DNA of 64,000 nucleotides from CAZUMJ01 sp964621605 (GTDB lineage: Bacteria > Actinomycetota > Acidimicrobiia > Acidimicrobiales > Iamiaceae): assembly GCA_964621605.1 (NCBI GenBank), contig CAZUMJ010000017.1, forward strand, positions 1 to 64,000, written 5' to 3'. Each line of letters starts with the position of its first letter. Positions within the stretch are counted from its first letter, which is position 1. Positions 33,672 through 42,495 of the stretch are shown piece after piece. The notes under the pieces were generated by a model. That model worked only from the letters and a program-made list of their open reading frames with translations, was not told the DNA's origin and made no database searches. Made by a program: the position numbers and the translations under genes.

Positions 33672-34802
33672 GTGACCGCGACACCGCCCTTCCCCGACTC
33701 TCCCCAGCCCCCCGAGGCGCCGCTCCCCCCAGGCCCCTTGTCGGCGGCGGAGCCAACCGCGTCGAACCCTCCGCTCGCCCCCTCCACGGCCCCGAACCCG
33801 CCGTCCGGACCAGCGTCACCACCGGCATCGGGCAGCGCGTGGAAGTCATGGGTCGCAGCGGGGGTCGTCGCAGCGATCGTCGCGGGAGGCGTTGCCTACG
33901 GCGTGAGCCAGTCGGCGTCACACAGTTCTCGAAGCGCGGGTGCGGTGACCGCGAACGGAGCCAACGGCAATGCTCCCGACGGGTCTGCAAGCGAGGGCGG
34001 GAGTGGCGCGGGGCAGGGCGGAAGGTTCGCGGGTCGTGGCGTGTTCGGGAAGCTCACCGCCGTCGACGGCAGCACGCTCACGGTGCACGGCACGAGCCGT
34101 GACGGCACCGAGACCACGTACAAGGTGAAGGTGAGCGCCGACACCGTCGTCACCGAGACCACCGATGGCTCGCTCGCAGACCTGAAGCAGGGCGATGCGG
34201 TCCTCATCACGACCGAACAACCAACTTCTGACAGCGGCACGGCGACCTCAGACGTCAGTCCCCTCGCGCGTCGCATCGTCGACCGAGGCACGGTCGACGG
34301 CGACACACCCACCGACGGCACCGGCCCCGACGGGGCCCCTCCCTCACCTCCCGAGGGGTCGGAGCCGTCGGCCTCCGACTCCGGCACACCTCCCGGTGCC
34401 GGCGTCGGAGGACCGTCCGCACCGGGCGACCCGAGCCAGTTCCCCGGCGGCCGCCAGGGGCGCCAGCTCCTCCGTGGAACCGTCAAGGCCGTTGACGGCA
34501 CCACGCTGACGATCTCCACGAGCGACGGCACGGAGGCCGAGGTGCGCACGGACAGCACCACTACCGTGTCGATCACCCAGCGCCTCACACTCGGCGACCT
34601 GAAGGTCGGGGACACCGTCTCGGCGCAAGGCGCCGTCGACGGAACGACGATCACTGCCCGCTCGATCCGTCGAGGGGACGCGGGCATGGGCGATGCGTTC
34701 GGAGGATTCGGCGGGCCGCCCGACCAGGGTGGCCAAGGCTTCTCCGGAGGACAGGGGGGCTACGGCGGTCGTGGTGGCGCCAGCCAGTCCGGGGGCGCGT
34801 GA
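33672..34802 (+). CDS. Membrane-anchored protein with two DUF5666 domains
   Basis: 376 residues from GTG 33672 (aggagc upstream). A Pro-rich cytoplasmic N-terminus is followed by one membrane helix (WVAAGVVAAIVAGGVAYGV). Outside are two DUF5666-type beta domains: GKLTAVDGSTLTVHGTS ... DLKQGDAVLITTE, and GTVKAVDGTTLTISTSD ... LGDLKVGDTVSAQG, joined by an acidic Pro/Ser/Gly linker. The end is Gly-rich (GGQGGYGGRGG). DUF5666 domains have an OB-like fold and no set function. The gene overlaps the first adaptor gene (GTGA), so it belongs to the export operon. Confidence 0.78.
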   Translation: MTATPPFPDSPQPPEAPLPPGPLSAAEPTASNPPLAPSTAPNPPSGPASPPASGSAWKSWVAAGVVAAIVAGGVAYGVSQSASHSSRSAGAVTANGANGNAPDGSASEGGSGAGQGGRFAGRGVFGKLTAVDGSTLTVHGTSRDGTETTYKVKVSADTVVTETTDGSLADLKQGDAVLITTEQPTSDSGTATSDVSPLARRIVDRGTVDGDTPTDGTGPDGAPPSPPEGSEPSASDSGTPPGAGVGGPSAPGDPSQFPGGRQGRQLLRGTVKAVDGTTLTISTSDGTEAEVRTDSTTTVSITQRLTLGDLKVGDTVSAQGAVDGTTITARSIRRGDAGMGDAFGGFGGPPDQGGQGFSGGQGGYGGRGGASQSGGA

Positions 34803-36199
34803 GCACCATGCGACGCCTCCTCCAACCCTGGGTCGTGATGCCGGCCATCGCCTTGGTCGCGCTCGGCGCGTGGCTGCTGCTCCGACCCACCACCTCAGAC
34901 ACACCCGACGCCTCGGGCACCACCGAGCAGATCGTCTCGGCGACATCGGGCACGCTCCGCCAGACCGTCGCGGCAACGGGCACCGTCGAAGCGGCGCAGT
35001 CCGCCGACCTGGCGTTCAGCGCAGCGGGCAAGGTCACGTCCGTCAACGTCGCCGCGGGCGACACGGTCCGAGCCGGTCAGGTGCTCGCCACGATCGATTC
35101 GTCGGCGCTCGCGGCTGACCTCAGCGATGCACAGGCCGGTCTGGCGTCCGCGAGCGCCAAGCTGTCCGACGACACCTCAGCTGGTGGATCGGCGGCACAA
35201 CTCGATGCCGACAACGCGGCGGTCACGACCGCGCAAGACCGCGTGACCGCCGCCCAACAAGCGCTCGACGGTGCCCAACTCGTCGCCCCGTTCGACGGGA
35301 CAGTCGCCAGCGTCGATCTCAGCCTCGGGGAGCAACTGGGGAGCAACGGCACAAGTGGATCGACCCCGACAGGCTCAGCGAGCGGGTCGGGGCGCACGGC
35401 GGCAAGTCTCGGCTCCGCACAGTCCTCAGGCGCAGGGGGGAGCGCCCAGCAGGGTGCGGGCGGCACCTCCGCGAGCAACGGGTCCGGGAGCACCCAGATC
35501 CAAGTCGTGAGCACGCACACGTACTCGGTCACCGTCGGCCTCGACGCTTCGGACATCACGAAGGTCAAGGCGGGCGACTCCGTGTCGCTCGCGCCGACGA
35601 CCGCATCCACCTCGAGCCGACGCTTCGGCGGGTTCGGGGGTTTCGGCGGCGGCTTCCCCGGTGAAGCCTCGCCGGCGTCGCCTCCCGGGGCAGGCGAGTC
35701 GGGGTCGGCGTCACCGAGCGGCGGGGCGCACACGACAGAGCGGCAGTCCGCCACGTCTTCGACGAGCGCAGCGACAGGAACCGTGACCACCGTCGGACGC
35801 GTCGCCACCGCCACCTCCGGTGTGGCCACCTACCCCGTCACGGTCACCTTCGCTGACACGACCGGCGCGATCCTGCCGGGGGCAACCGTGCAGGCGACCA
35901 TCACCTACGCAGAGGTCGCGGCTGCCGTGCAGATTCCGGTGACGGCCCTGCAGCGCACCGCCGAGGGCACCACCGTGACGGTCGCGGACGGCACGCGACG
36001 CAGCAGCCTGGTCGTGACGACAGGGGTGACCGCAGACGGCTACGTGCAGGTCACATCGGGCCTCACCGCCGGCCAGTCCGTCGTCGTGGAACGGCCGACG
36101 TTCCCCGGGCGTGAGAGCACCGGCACGACACGCACCGGCGAAGGTGGAGGCGCATCCGGGTACGGGGGCTACCGGCGCTTCGAGGGAGCCGGCGGATGA
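34799..36199 (+). CDS. MacA-like periplasmic adaptor 1
   Basis: 466 residues. An N-terminal anchor (WVVMPAIALVALGAWLLL), then the biotinyl-lipoyl-like halves (GTVEAAQSADLAFSAAGKVT, VNVAAGDTVRAGQVLATIDS and later LVAPFDGTVASVDLSLGEQL) flank a short coiled coil (LDADNAAVTTAQDRVTAAQQ). A Ser/Gly-rich insert follows, then a beta-barrel domain and a membrane-proximal domain (VQIPVTALQRTAEGTTVTV). These adaptors link an ABC permease to outer components; in a Gram-positive cell they act on the outer membrane-facing side. It is encoded between the DUF5666 gene and the ATPase, both with 4-bp overlaps. Confidence 0.85.
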   Translation: MSTMRRLLQPWVVMPAIALVALGAWLLLRPTTSDTPDASGTTEQIVSATSGTLRQTVAATGTVEAAQSADLAFSAAGKVTSVNVAAGDTVRAGQVLATIDSSALAADLSDAQAGLASASAKLSDDTSAGGSAAQLDADNAAVTTAQDRVTAAQQALDGAQLVAPFDGTVASVDLSLGEQLGSNGTSGSTPTGSASGSGRTAASLGSAQSSGAGGSAQQGAGGTSASNGSGSTQIQVVSTHTYSVTVGLDASDITKVKAGDSVSLAPTTASTSSRRFGGFGGFGGGFPGEASPASPPGAGESGSASPSGGAHTTERQSATSSTSAATGTVTTVGRVATATSGVATYPVTVTFADTTGAILPGATVQATITYAEVAAAVQIPVTALQRTAEGTTVTVADGTRRSSLVVTTGVTADGYVQVTSGLTAGQSVVVERPTFPGRESTGTTRTGEGGGASGYGGYRRFEGAGG

Positions 36200-36903
36200 A
36201 CGGGGCGTCGTCATCGACCATCCAGTCCCCCGCACCTGCACCGGTGATCAGCCTGCGCGATGTCGGCAAGACGTACGCCGCCGGCGCGATCTCGGTCGAT
36301 GCGCTCACCGACGTGTGCGTCACCATCGATCCTGGCGAGCACGTGGCCGTGGTCGGGCCGAGCGGATCGGGCAAGTCGACGCTCATGCACATCCTCGGCT
36401 GCCTGGATGTCCCCACGAGAGGGAGCTACCTGCTCGCCGGCGAAGACGTCGCCCGCTTTGACGAAGGCGAGCTCGCCGACGTGCGCAACAGGCGCATCGG
36501 CTTCGTGTTCCAGCAGTTCAACCTCCTCGCCTACCTGCCCGCGTGGCGCAACGTCGAGCTTCCTCTCGTCTACGCCGGTGTCGACAGAACCGAACGGCGC
36601 CGCCGATCGCTTGCGGCACTGGAGCAGGTCGGGCTCGCGCAGCGCTCGGACCACCGCCCCGGCGAGCTCTCGGGTGGGCAACAGCAGCGCGTCGCGATCG
36701 CGCGTGCGCTCGTCACCGAACCCGCGATCGTCCTCGCCGACGAGCCCACGGGGAACCTCGACTCGACCTCGACCGACGAGATCCTCACGATCTTCGACGA
36801 GCTGCACCGAGCCGGGCGCACGATCGTGCTGATCACCCACGAGCACGCCGTGGCGCGGCGAGCACAGCGCACCATCTCGATCGCCGACGGGCGCGTCGCA
36901 TGA
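36196..36903 (+). CDS. MacB-type ABC ATPase
   Basis: 235 residues. Walker A GPSGSGKST, Q-loop FQQFNLLAYLPAWRNVELPL, signature ELSGGQQQRVAIARAL, Walker B IVLADEPTGNLDS, H-loop ITHEHAV. It is separate from the permease, as in most actinobacterial MacB systems. 4-bp overlaps with the adaptor upstream and the permease downstream show one operon. Confidence 0.92.
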   Translation: MNGASSSTIQSPAPAPVISLRDVGKTYAAGAISVDALTDVCVTIDPGEHVAVVGPSGSGKSTLMHILGCLDVPTRGSYLLAGEDVARFDEGELADVRNRRIGFVFQQFNLLAYLPAWRNVELPLVYAGVDRTERRRRSLAALEQVGLAQRSDHRPGELSGGQQQRVAIARALVTEPAIVLADEPTGNLDSTSTDEILTIFDELHRAGRTIVLITHEHAVARRAQRTISIADGRVA

Positions 36904-38132
36904 CCTGGCGCGACACGCTGCGGACCGCAGCGGACGCGGTCCGCAGCCATCGCTTGCGCTCCGCGCTCACGATGCTGGGCATCCTCATCGGCATCGCAGC
37001 GGTGATCCTCACCGTGGGGCTCGGCGACGGCGCCAAGGCCGCTGTGCGCGCGCAGATCGACGAACTCGGCACGAACGTGCTCGTCGTCTCACCGGGAAGT
37101 TCGACGAGCACGTCGGGCTCCCGTGGCGGGTTCGGCACCGCGTCCACCCTCACCGCACAGGACGCCACCGCCCTCGCCTCCAGGACCGTCGCACCCGACA
37201 TCACGGCGGTTGCACCGACCGCGACCACACGTGCCGAGCTGCTGCAGGGCGCGACGAACTGGTCGACCACCCTCACCGGCACGACCCCGCAATGGCAGGC
37301 GGTCCGCTCCCGTGCCGTCACGAGCGGCCGCTTCCTGAGCGCCGCGGACGAAGCGGATGCGGCCGCTGTCGTGGTGCTCGGACCCTCCACCGCGTCGGAG
37401 CTGTTCTCAGGCGGGGACGTGATCGGCAGGCAGGTGACCTACAACGGCACGCCGCTCACCGTGGTCGGTGTGCTGGCGTCGCTGTCGTCATCGGATGACA
37501 CGTCCGCGAACGACCTCGCGCTCGTCCCGCTCTCGACCTACGCAACCCGGCTCGTCGGCGGCGCCAACCGCGACACGGTCGGCGCGATCTACGTCAAGGC
37601 GACGGGGTCGAGCACGGTGACCGCGGCCTACCAGGAGGCCGAGGCGACGTTGGCGAACCTGCACGGCATCACCGACCGCGCCAACGCCGACTTCAGCATC
37701 GCCAGCCAGCAGTCCATCCTCAGTGCCGCCACGTCGGTGGATCACACCATGCAGTTGATGCTCGCGGGCATCGCGGCCATCTCGCTCCTGGTGGGCGGCA
37801 TCGGCGTCATGAACATCATGCTGGTCTCGGTCACCGAACGAATCCGTGAGATCGGCCTGCGCAAGGCGCTGGGTGCGAGCCCCAAGCTCATCCGTCGCCA
37901 GTTCCTGCTCGAGGCCGCGATGCTCGGCCTGCTGGGCGGCCTGCTGGGCGTGGCGGTCGGCGCGTTCGGTGGAGCGCTCATCCCCCGTCTCACCACGACG
38001 CCCGTGCGGTTCTCCCCTCCGACCGCGCTGCTCGCCATCGCCGTCGCCGTCGGTGTCGGGATGTTGTTCGGGGTGTACCCGGCAAGCCGCGCGGCCCGGC
38101 TCGCACCCATCGACGCCCTCCGGAGCGAATGA
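36900..38132 (+). CDS. MacB-type ABC permease
   Basis: 410 residues. N-terminal helix (SALTMLGILIGIAAVILTVG), a large outer domain (residues ~50-280) starting LGTNVLVVSPGSS, then three helices with the family marks AAISLLVGGIGVMNIMLVSV, TERIREIGLRKALGASPKLI and GMLFGVYPASRAARLAPIDA. It uses ATP energy for substrate efflux or for mechanical work across the envelope (peptides, lipids, drugs). Adaptor 2 starts one base after its stop. Confidence 0.92.
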   Translation: MTWRDTLRTAADAVRSHRLRSALTMLGILIGIAAVILTVGLGDGAKAAVRAQIDELGTNVLVVSPGSSTSTSGSRGGFGTASTLTAQDATALASRTVAPDITAVAPTATTRAELLQGATNWSTTLTGTTPQWQAVRSRAVTSGRFLSAADEADAAAVVVLGPSTASELFSGGDVIGRQVTYNGTPLTVVGVLASLSSSDDTSANDLALVPLSTYATRLVGGANRDTVGAIYVKATGSSTVTAAYQEAEATLANLHGITDRANADFSIASQQSILSAATSVDHTMQLMLAGIAAISLLVGGIGVMNIMLVSVTERIREIGLRKALGASPKLIRRQFLLEAAMLGLLGGLLGVAVGAFGGALIPRLTTTPVRFSPPTALLAIAVAVGVGMLFGVYPASRAARLAPIDALRSE

Positions 38133-38133
38133 C

Positions 38134-39981
38134 GTGACAGACCTCGACGGCCCTCCGACCGCAGCCGGCACGTCCGCGGTCGCGCCACACGCCGACCCGA
38201 CCGTGCCGGCCGCTCCCACCCCAGGTCCCCGACCACGCAACCGACGCGGACGCAACGTGGGCGTGGCGCTCGCGGTGGCCGTCGTGCTCGCCGCGGGCGT
38301 GACCGCCGCGAGGCGGGCAAACGCCTCTGCCCCCCATCGCTACCGCACCGCCACCGTCGGCCTGCACGACGTCGATCAGGTGCTCACCAGCGTCGGCGAG
38401 ATCGAACCTGTCTCGCAGGTCTCCGTCGCCTTCCCGACATCTGGGACCGTTGCGACCGTGCCCGTCGCGGTTGGTGACACCGTCGGCGTCGGCCAGACGC
38501 TCGCCACCTTGTCGACCACCTCGCTCACGACGCAGCTCCACACCCAAGAGCAAGCACTCGCGGATGCCACCCTCCACCTTGCGCAGCTCAGCAACGCCCG
38601 CGTCTCCGCGAACGCCGCCACCGCACGGACGTCGACGACGACAGCGAGCAACGACGAACTTGCTGACCTGCTCGACGCGACAACCGCGGCGACCGACGCG
38701 CAACAGCGGGCGCAGGCAACGCTGCAAGCAGCGGCGCACGCGTGCGGCGTCACGACCCTGCCCGCTGCGGTGACTCCCAGCTCGCCCAGGACGGCGGACA
38801 CGCCACACGGTCGGGCCGACAGCGGCGACGGACAGGCAACAGGGACAAGCTCGGAGCCCACCACCACGACGACAGCCGGCCCTGCGCCCGATGAGACGGC
38901 GTCCTCCACGGCGGTGCCCACCACGACCGCAACGGGAGGACCGCGCGCCGGCGGTGACACGACGGACTCGGCGTGCACCGGGGCGCTCGAACAGGCCGTC
39001 GCCGCCCAAGCGGAGGCCTCCAACCGGCAACGCGCCCTTGCCGACGCGACAGACGCCTACACGCGACAGCGCGATGAGGGGACCTCACCTTCGAACAGCA
39101 CCGGTCGCACCGGCGGGGCAGCCAGCGGAGCGACCTCGGGTTCCTCGGGTGCGTCCGACTACTCGGGCGCCTCGGGTCCCTCGGGTGCGTCCGGCATGAG
39201 CAACACCGGTGCCGATGGTGGCTCCACCACTGCGGCTTCCGCAGCCGACCTCGTCGCCGCGCAGCGCAGCGTGGACGCCGCATCCGACGCCGTGGCGGTC
39301 GCGCAACAAGCCCTCGCGCAGGCGACCATCGTGAGTCCGATCGCGGGCACGGTGGCCGAGATCGGCTTCACGCCCGGAGACCAGGTCTCTGCCGCGTCGA
39401 CGACCTCACGCGTGCTGGTCGTGGCGCCCGGCGGGTATGAGGTCACGACGTTCGTTCCGGTCGCTGACCTCGCCAAGGTGAAGCTCGGCCAAGCCGCCCA
39501 GGTGCTGCCCGACGGCGCCGGGCACGCGCGTGGCGGAACGGTGACCCAGATCGGCATCACCCCCACCGATGGGACGACCGGTGCGACCTACCCCGTCACG
39601 ATCGGCTTCACGGGCGACACGACGGGACTCCTCGACGGGGGCACGGCACAGGTCACGATCGTGACCCTCTCGGCCACGCGTGCGCTCGCGGTGCCGACCT
39701 CTGCCATCACCACCACGGGGACACGACACACGGTCACGGTGCTGCACGACGACACACCACGCACCGTCGCGGTCGAGGTGGGGGCCATCGGCCCGACCTG
39801 GACGCAGCTCACCGGTGGCGTCGCCCAAGGCACGACCGTCGTGCTGGCCGACCTCGACGCCCCCCTTCCCGACGCGGCCACCACGAACGCCCAGCGAACA
39901 CGCTCCGGATCCACCGAGGTGCGACAGGGTGAGTTCCTCGAGGGCGCGCCGGGTGCGGGGTTCAGCCGCCCGGGAGGGTGA
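38134..39981 (+). CDS. HlyD/MacA-like adaptor 2 with large low-complexity insert
   Basis: 615 residues from GTG 38134. One membrane helix (NVGVALAVAVVLAAGVTAA), then SVGEIEPVSQVSVAFPTSGT, VATVPVAVGDTVGVGQTLAT and a coiled coil (LHTQEQALADATLHLAQLSN). The coil is split by about 170 residues of Thr/Ser/Gly-rich sequence (for example SSGASDYSGASGPSGASG) containing two Cys. The second half (ADLVAAQRSVDAASDAVAVA, then ATIVSPIAGTVAEIGFTPGD) and beta domains are normal. A second adaptor in one operon is unusual. The insert could be a spacer through the cell wall. Confidence 0.8.
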   Translation: MTDLDGPPTAAGTSAVAPHADPTVPAAPTPGPRPRNRRGRNVGVALAVAVVLAAGVTAARRANASAPHRYRTATVGLHDVDQVLTSVGEIEPVSQVSVAFPTSGTVATVPVAVGDTVGVGQTLATLSTTSLTTQLHTQEQALADATLHLAQLSNARVSANAATARTSTTTASNDELADLLDATTAATDAQQRAQATLQAAAHACGVTTLPAAVTPSSPRTADTPHGRADSGDGQATGTSSEPTTTTTAGPAPDETASSTAVPTTTATGGPRAGGDTTDSACTGALEQAVAAQAEASNRQRALADATDAYTRQRDEGTSPSNSTGRTGGAASGATSGSSGASDYSGASGPSGASGMSNTGADGGSTTAASAADLVAAQRSVDAASDAVAVAQQALAQATIVSPIAGTVAEIGFTPGDQVSAASTTSRVLVVAPGGYEVTTFVPVADLAKVKLGQAAQVLPDGAGHARGGTVTQIGITPTDGTTGATYPVTIGFTGDTTGLLDGGTAQVTIVTLSATRALAVPTSAITTTGTRHTVTVLHDDTPRTVAVEVGAIGPTWTQLTGGVAQGTTVVLADLDAPLPDAATTNAQRTRSGSTEVRQGEFLEGAPGAGFSRPGG

Positions 39982-40119
39982 GCGTTCGCGTCCGGCAGGG
40001 CAGCGCCCGCTCCCGGAGCGGCACGGCGATCACCACAGCAACTGCACGATCGGCGCAGCAGCAGAGCGATCGGCCCGGCAACTGGGCGGCCGGCACGTAG
40101 GACCGGGCAAGATGACCCG

Positions 40120-41829
40120 ATGTCGCGCCGCCCTCGTCCCGAACGCCGCCCTTGCCTCGCGCTCCACGTTCGTCACGGCCATCGCCGCCGACTCGTCGCG
40201 GTCGTCGCACTCACCTGTCTGCTCGGCACCGGGCTCGCCGTCACGACAGGCAGGGCCCGAGCCGCGCAAGGCGCCCCCACCGCGCTGCCCGCGGCGCTCG
40301 CCGCGTCGCCCTTGCACAGCGACGGTGCACGCATCGTCGACGCGCAAGGACGCCAGGTGTTGCTGCGCGGCGCGAATGTGAACAGCCTCGGCGAGTACTG
40401 GCAGGGGCTTCCCAGCGTGACGCCGACGATCCCCGTGACCGACGCTGACTGGGAGGAGATGGCCGCGCACGGCTTCTCTGTGGTGCGCCTGCTCATCACC
40501 TGGTCACGTGTCGAACCGACGCAAGGCGCGATCGACAGCGGCTATCTCGACCTCGTCGACGACACCATCCGCGCCGCGGCCGCGCACGGCATCTCGACCG
40601 TCCTCGACATGCACCAGGACGCGTACACCGCGACCATCTCCACGACCGATCCCTCGGCTTGTCCGCCCGGCACCGCACCCGCGAAGGGATGGGACGGCGC
40701 ACCCGCGTGGGCGGTACGCACCGGTGGCGCCTCCACCTGCCTGGTCGGCAGCGACCGCAACAGCTCGCCCGCGGTGACCAACGCGTGGAACGCCTTCTAC
40801 GACGACGTCGACGGCATCCGCACCGCGTTCAGCGCCATGTGGGGTGCCGTGGCGGCACGCTTCGCCGGTCGGCCGGAGGTCGTCGGCTACGACCTGCTGA
40901 ACGAGCCGGAAGTGTCCCGCCCGTCGAGTGAGCTCGCCCCGCTCTACAACGACCTCCTCGGCGACACGGTCCGAGCGATCCGGGCTGCCGAAGCGAGCGC
41001 CCCGTTCGAGCACCTGATCTTCGTGGAGCCCGCGATCCCCGCGGGTGACCCCGGCCGGGGCATCGTCATCCCCGACCCGGCCGCGGCGGGTGTCGCGACG
41101 ACCAACATCGTCGCCGCGCCGCACAACTACGCGGAGTCGATCACGCCGGGCATCAGCATCGAGACGATGGCCGGCGCCTACGCGTCGGTTGCCGAAGGAC
41201 TCCACGTGCCGGTGTGGATCGGCGAGTACGGCTTCTGGGACACGTCCGCCGACACGCTCGCGAAGGTCCGCCGCTACGCCGCCGACGAGGACGCCAGGGC
41301 GTGGGGTGGCGCGTGGTGGCAGTGGCGCCAATCCTGTGGCGACCCACACTCGGTGCGCTGGGACGGCAACAGCGTCGTCGACGGTGGCCCGGAGTCGGTG
41401 CACCTCAACACCTTGGGGTGTCCCGGAAACGTCGACCTGGGGCCGACCCTGCCGTTCCTGCAGGTGCTCGGTCGCGGCTACCCGCGGGCCACACCGGGCC
41501 GCATCGACACGCTCACGAGCAACCCCGACACCGGTCTGCTCCAGCTCACCGCCACCGTCGACAGTGCCGGCGGTCAGCTCGTGGTGTGGACCCCCACCAC
41601 GGCAGACCCGCAGCATCGGGTACAGGTCGACGGCCTCGATGACGTGGTCGAGCAGGTCGTTCCCGGTGGCCGCATCGTCACCGCACGCGTGTCGTCGGCG
41701 GGCACCTACCGATTCGCCGTCGGACCCGACGGATCGCTCCCGCCGCTCCCCACGCCGCCTGCGATCGCGCCGTCCACGCAAGCTCCCCCGGCACTGGCCG
41801 TGCCCGCGGTGCCGACCTTCACGGGCTGA
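40120..41829 (+). CDS. Secreted GH5 glycoside hydrolase (endoglycoceramidase-like) with PTFTG end
   Basis: 569 residues. Basic n-region and signal helix (RRLVAVVALTCLLGTGLAV) ending near ARA. The catalytic domain has the GH5 order: LRGANVNSLGEYW, HGFSVVRLLITWSRVEP, VLDMHQDAY, GYDLLNEPEVSRP with acid/base Glu near 262, PHNYAES, and PVWIGEYGFW with nucleophile Glu near 368. The MHQDxY motif is typical of the endoglycoceramidase-like subgroup, which cuts glycosidic bonds of glycolipids or related glycans. A small beta domain follows (RVQVDGLDDVVEQVVPGG), then a Pro/Ala-rich tail ending VPTFTG. That ending is shared with two other secreted proteins in the window. Confidence 0.85.
   Translation: MSRRPRPERRPCLALHVRHGHRRRLVAVVALTCLLGTGLAVTTGRARAAQGAPTALPAALAASPLHSDGARIVDAQGRQVLLRGANVNSLGEYWQGLPSVTPTIPVTDADWEEMAAHGFSVVRLLITWSRVEPTQGAIDSGYLDLVDDTIRAAAAHGISTVLDMHQDAYTATISTTDPSACPPGTAPAKGWDGAPAWAVRTGGASTCLVGSDRNSSPAVTNAWNAFYDDVDGIRTAFSAMWGAVAARFAGRPEVVGYDLLNEPEVSRPSSELAPLYNDLLGDTVRAIRAAEASAPFEHLIFVEPAIPAGDPGRGIVIPDPAAAGVATTNIVAAPHNYAESITPGISIETMAGAYASVAEGLHVPVWIGEYGFWDTSADTLAKVRRYAADEDARAWGGAWWQWRQSCGDPHSVRWDGNSVVDGGPESVHLNTLGCPGNVDLGPTLPFLQVLGRGYPRATPGRIDTLTSNPDTGLLQLTATVDSAGGQLVVWTPTTADPQHRVQVDGLDDVVEQVVPGGRIVTARVSSAGTYRFAVGPDGSLPPLPTPPAIAPSTQAPPALAVPAVPTFTG
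41812..41826 (+). other. C-terminal PTFTG tag
   Basis: Last five codons of the GH5 protein, P-T-F-T-G then TGA, after a Pro/Ala-rich linker. Compare 11836-11850 and 47004-47018. Confidence 0.6.
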
Positions 41830-41884
41830 CGCCCTCGACGCCGGAGCCGCCCCGCCGGAGGTCCGCCGCCCGTCGGTCGTCGCG

Positions 41885-42337
41885 TCAGTTCCGCGTGGTC
41901 TCGTGGCACCGGCTGCACTGGCCGGCGATCGTCAGGTGCTGCGGCTGCGCGTGGAAGCCGTGACGTTCCAGCAGGGCCCGCCGCACCGGCTCCAGCACGT
42001 CACCGGGCAGTCGCAGCGTCGCGCCACACGTCGAGCACACCGCGTGGTGGTGGGTGTCACCGGCGAGGTGGAAGGTGACGGGGTGGTCCGCCACCCGCGC
42101 CTCGGTGAGGATGCCCGCTGCGGTCAGGGCGTCAAGGGTGCGATAGACGGTTGAGAGGTGAATGGCCGGGTGCGCCTGCGCGACGCGACTGGCGAGCTCG
42201 TCGACGCCAAGGTGCGCGTCGCCTGCCGCGAGGAGCTCGCGCAGCACCGCGCGACGTGCGGTCGTGACGCGCAACCCGGCCACGTGGAGCTGATCGAGCA
42301 GCTCGTCGAGCCCGGGAGCGTGGTGAGCGTGCGGCAC
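41885..42337 (-). CDS. Fur-family metalloregulator
   Basis: 150 residues from GTG 42337. Winged-helix domain: LHVAGLRVTTARRAVLREL, HLGVDELASRVAQAHPAIHL, STVYRTLDALTAAGILTE. Dimer domain with the structural zinc site CSTC and CSRC and the metal loop HHHAVCSTCGATLRLPG. Fur proteins sense Fe, Zn, Mn or Ni. Its gene is divergent from the CbiM-type nickel/cobalt transporter, with a palindromic box between, so a nickel-responsive (Nur-like) or zinc-responsive role is more likely than iron. The exact metal cannot be told from the sequence. Confidence 0.9.
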   Translation of the reverse strand: MPHAHHAPGLDELLDQLHVAGLRVTTARRAVLRELLAAGDAHLGVDELASRVAQAHPAIHLSTVYRTLDALTAAGILTEARVADHPVTFHLAGDTHHHAVCSTCGATLRLPGDVLEPVRRALLERHGFHAQPQHLTIAGQCSRCHETTRN

Positions 42338-42468
42338 CTCCCCACTATGCCCCGAGCGTCAGGGCATGCAGCCGAGCACACCCCGTCGACCGCTCCTCGG
42401 ACCAGCCGGCACCAGACGGGCACACACGGGTGTCAGAGCGAGTCTGTCGCTGTGCCACACTCCCTTAC

Positions 42469-42483
42469 TGCGAATGGTTCGCA
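42469..42483. promoter_or_regulatory. Fur-type operator TGCGAATGGTTCGCA
   Basis: Perfect inverted repeat TGCGAA-TGG-TTCGCA, 12 bp before ATG 42496 of the transporter and 131 bp from the start of the divergent Fur-family gene. The form TGnnAAT-G-nTTnnCA resembles known Zur/Fur 15-mers. It would place the repressor over the transporter transcription start. No cobalamin riboswitch is seen here. Confidence 0.7.
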
Positions 42484-42495
42484 CCAAGGATCCGC

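Noticed and set aside
41812..41826. LPXTG sortase signal
   Set aside because: The residues are P-x-(Y/F)-T-G at the extreme C-terminus without a membrane helix or basic tail, so sortase anchoring in the usual form cannot apply.
42338..42468. Cobalamin riboswitch before the CbiM-type gene
   Set aside because: No B12-box-like sequence and too little leader room; a Fur-type palindrome is a better explanation.
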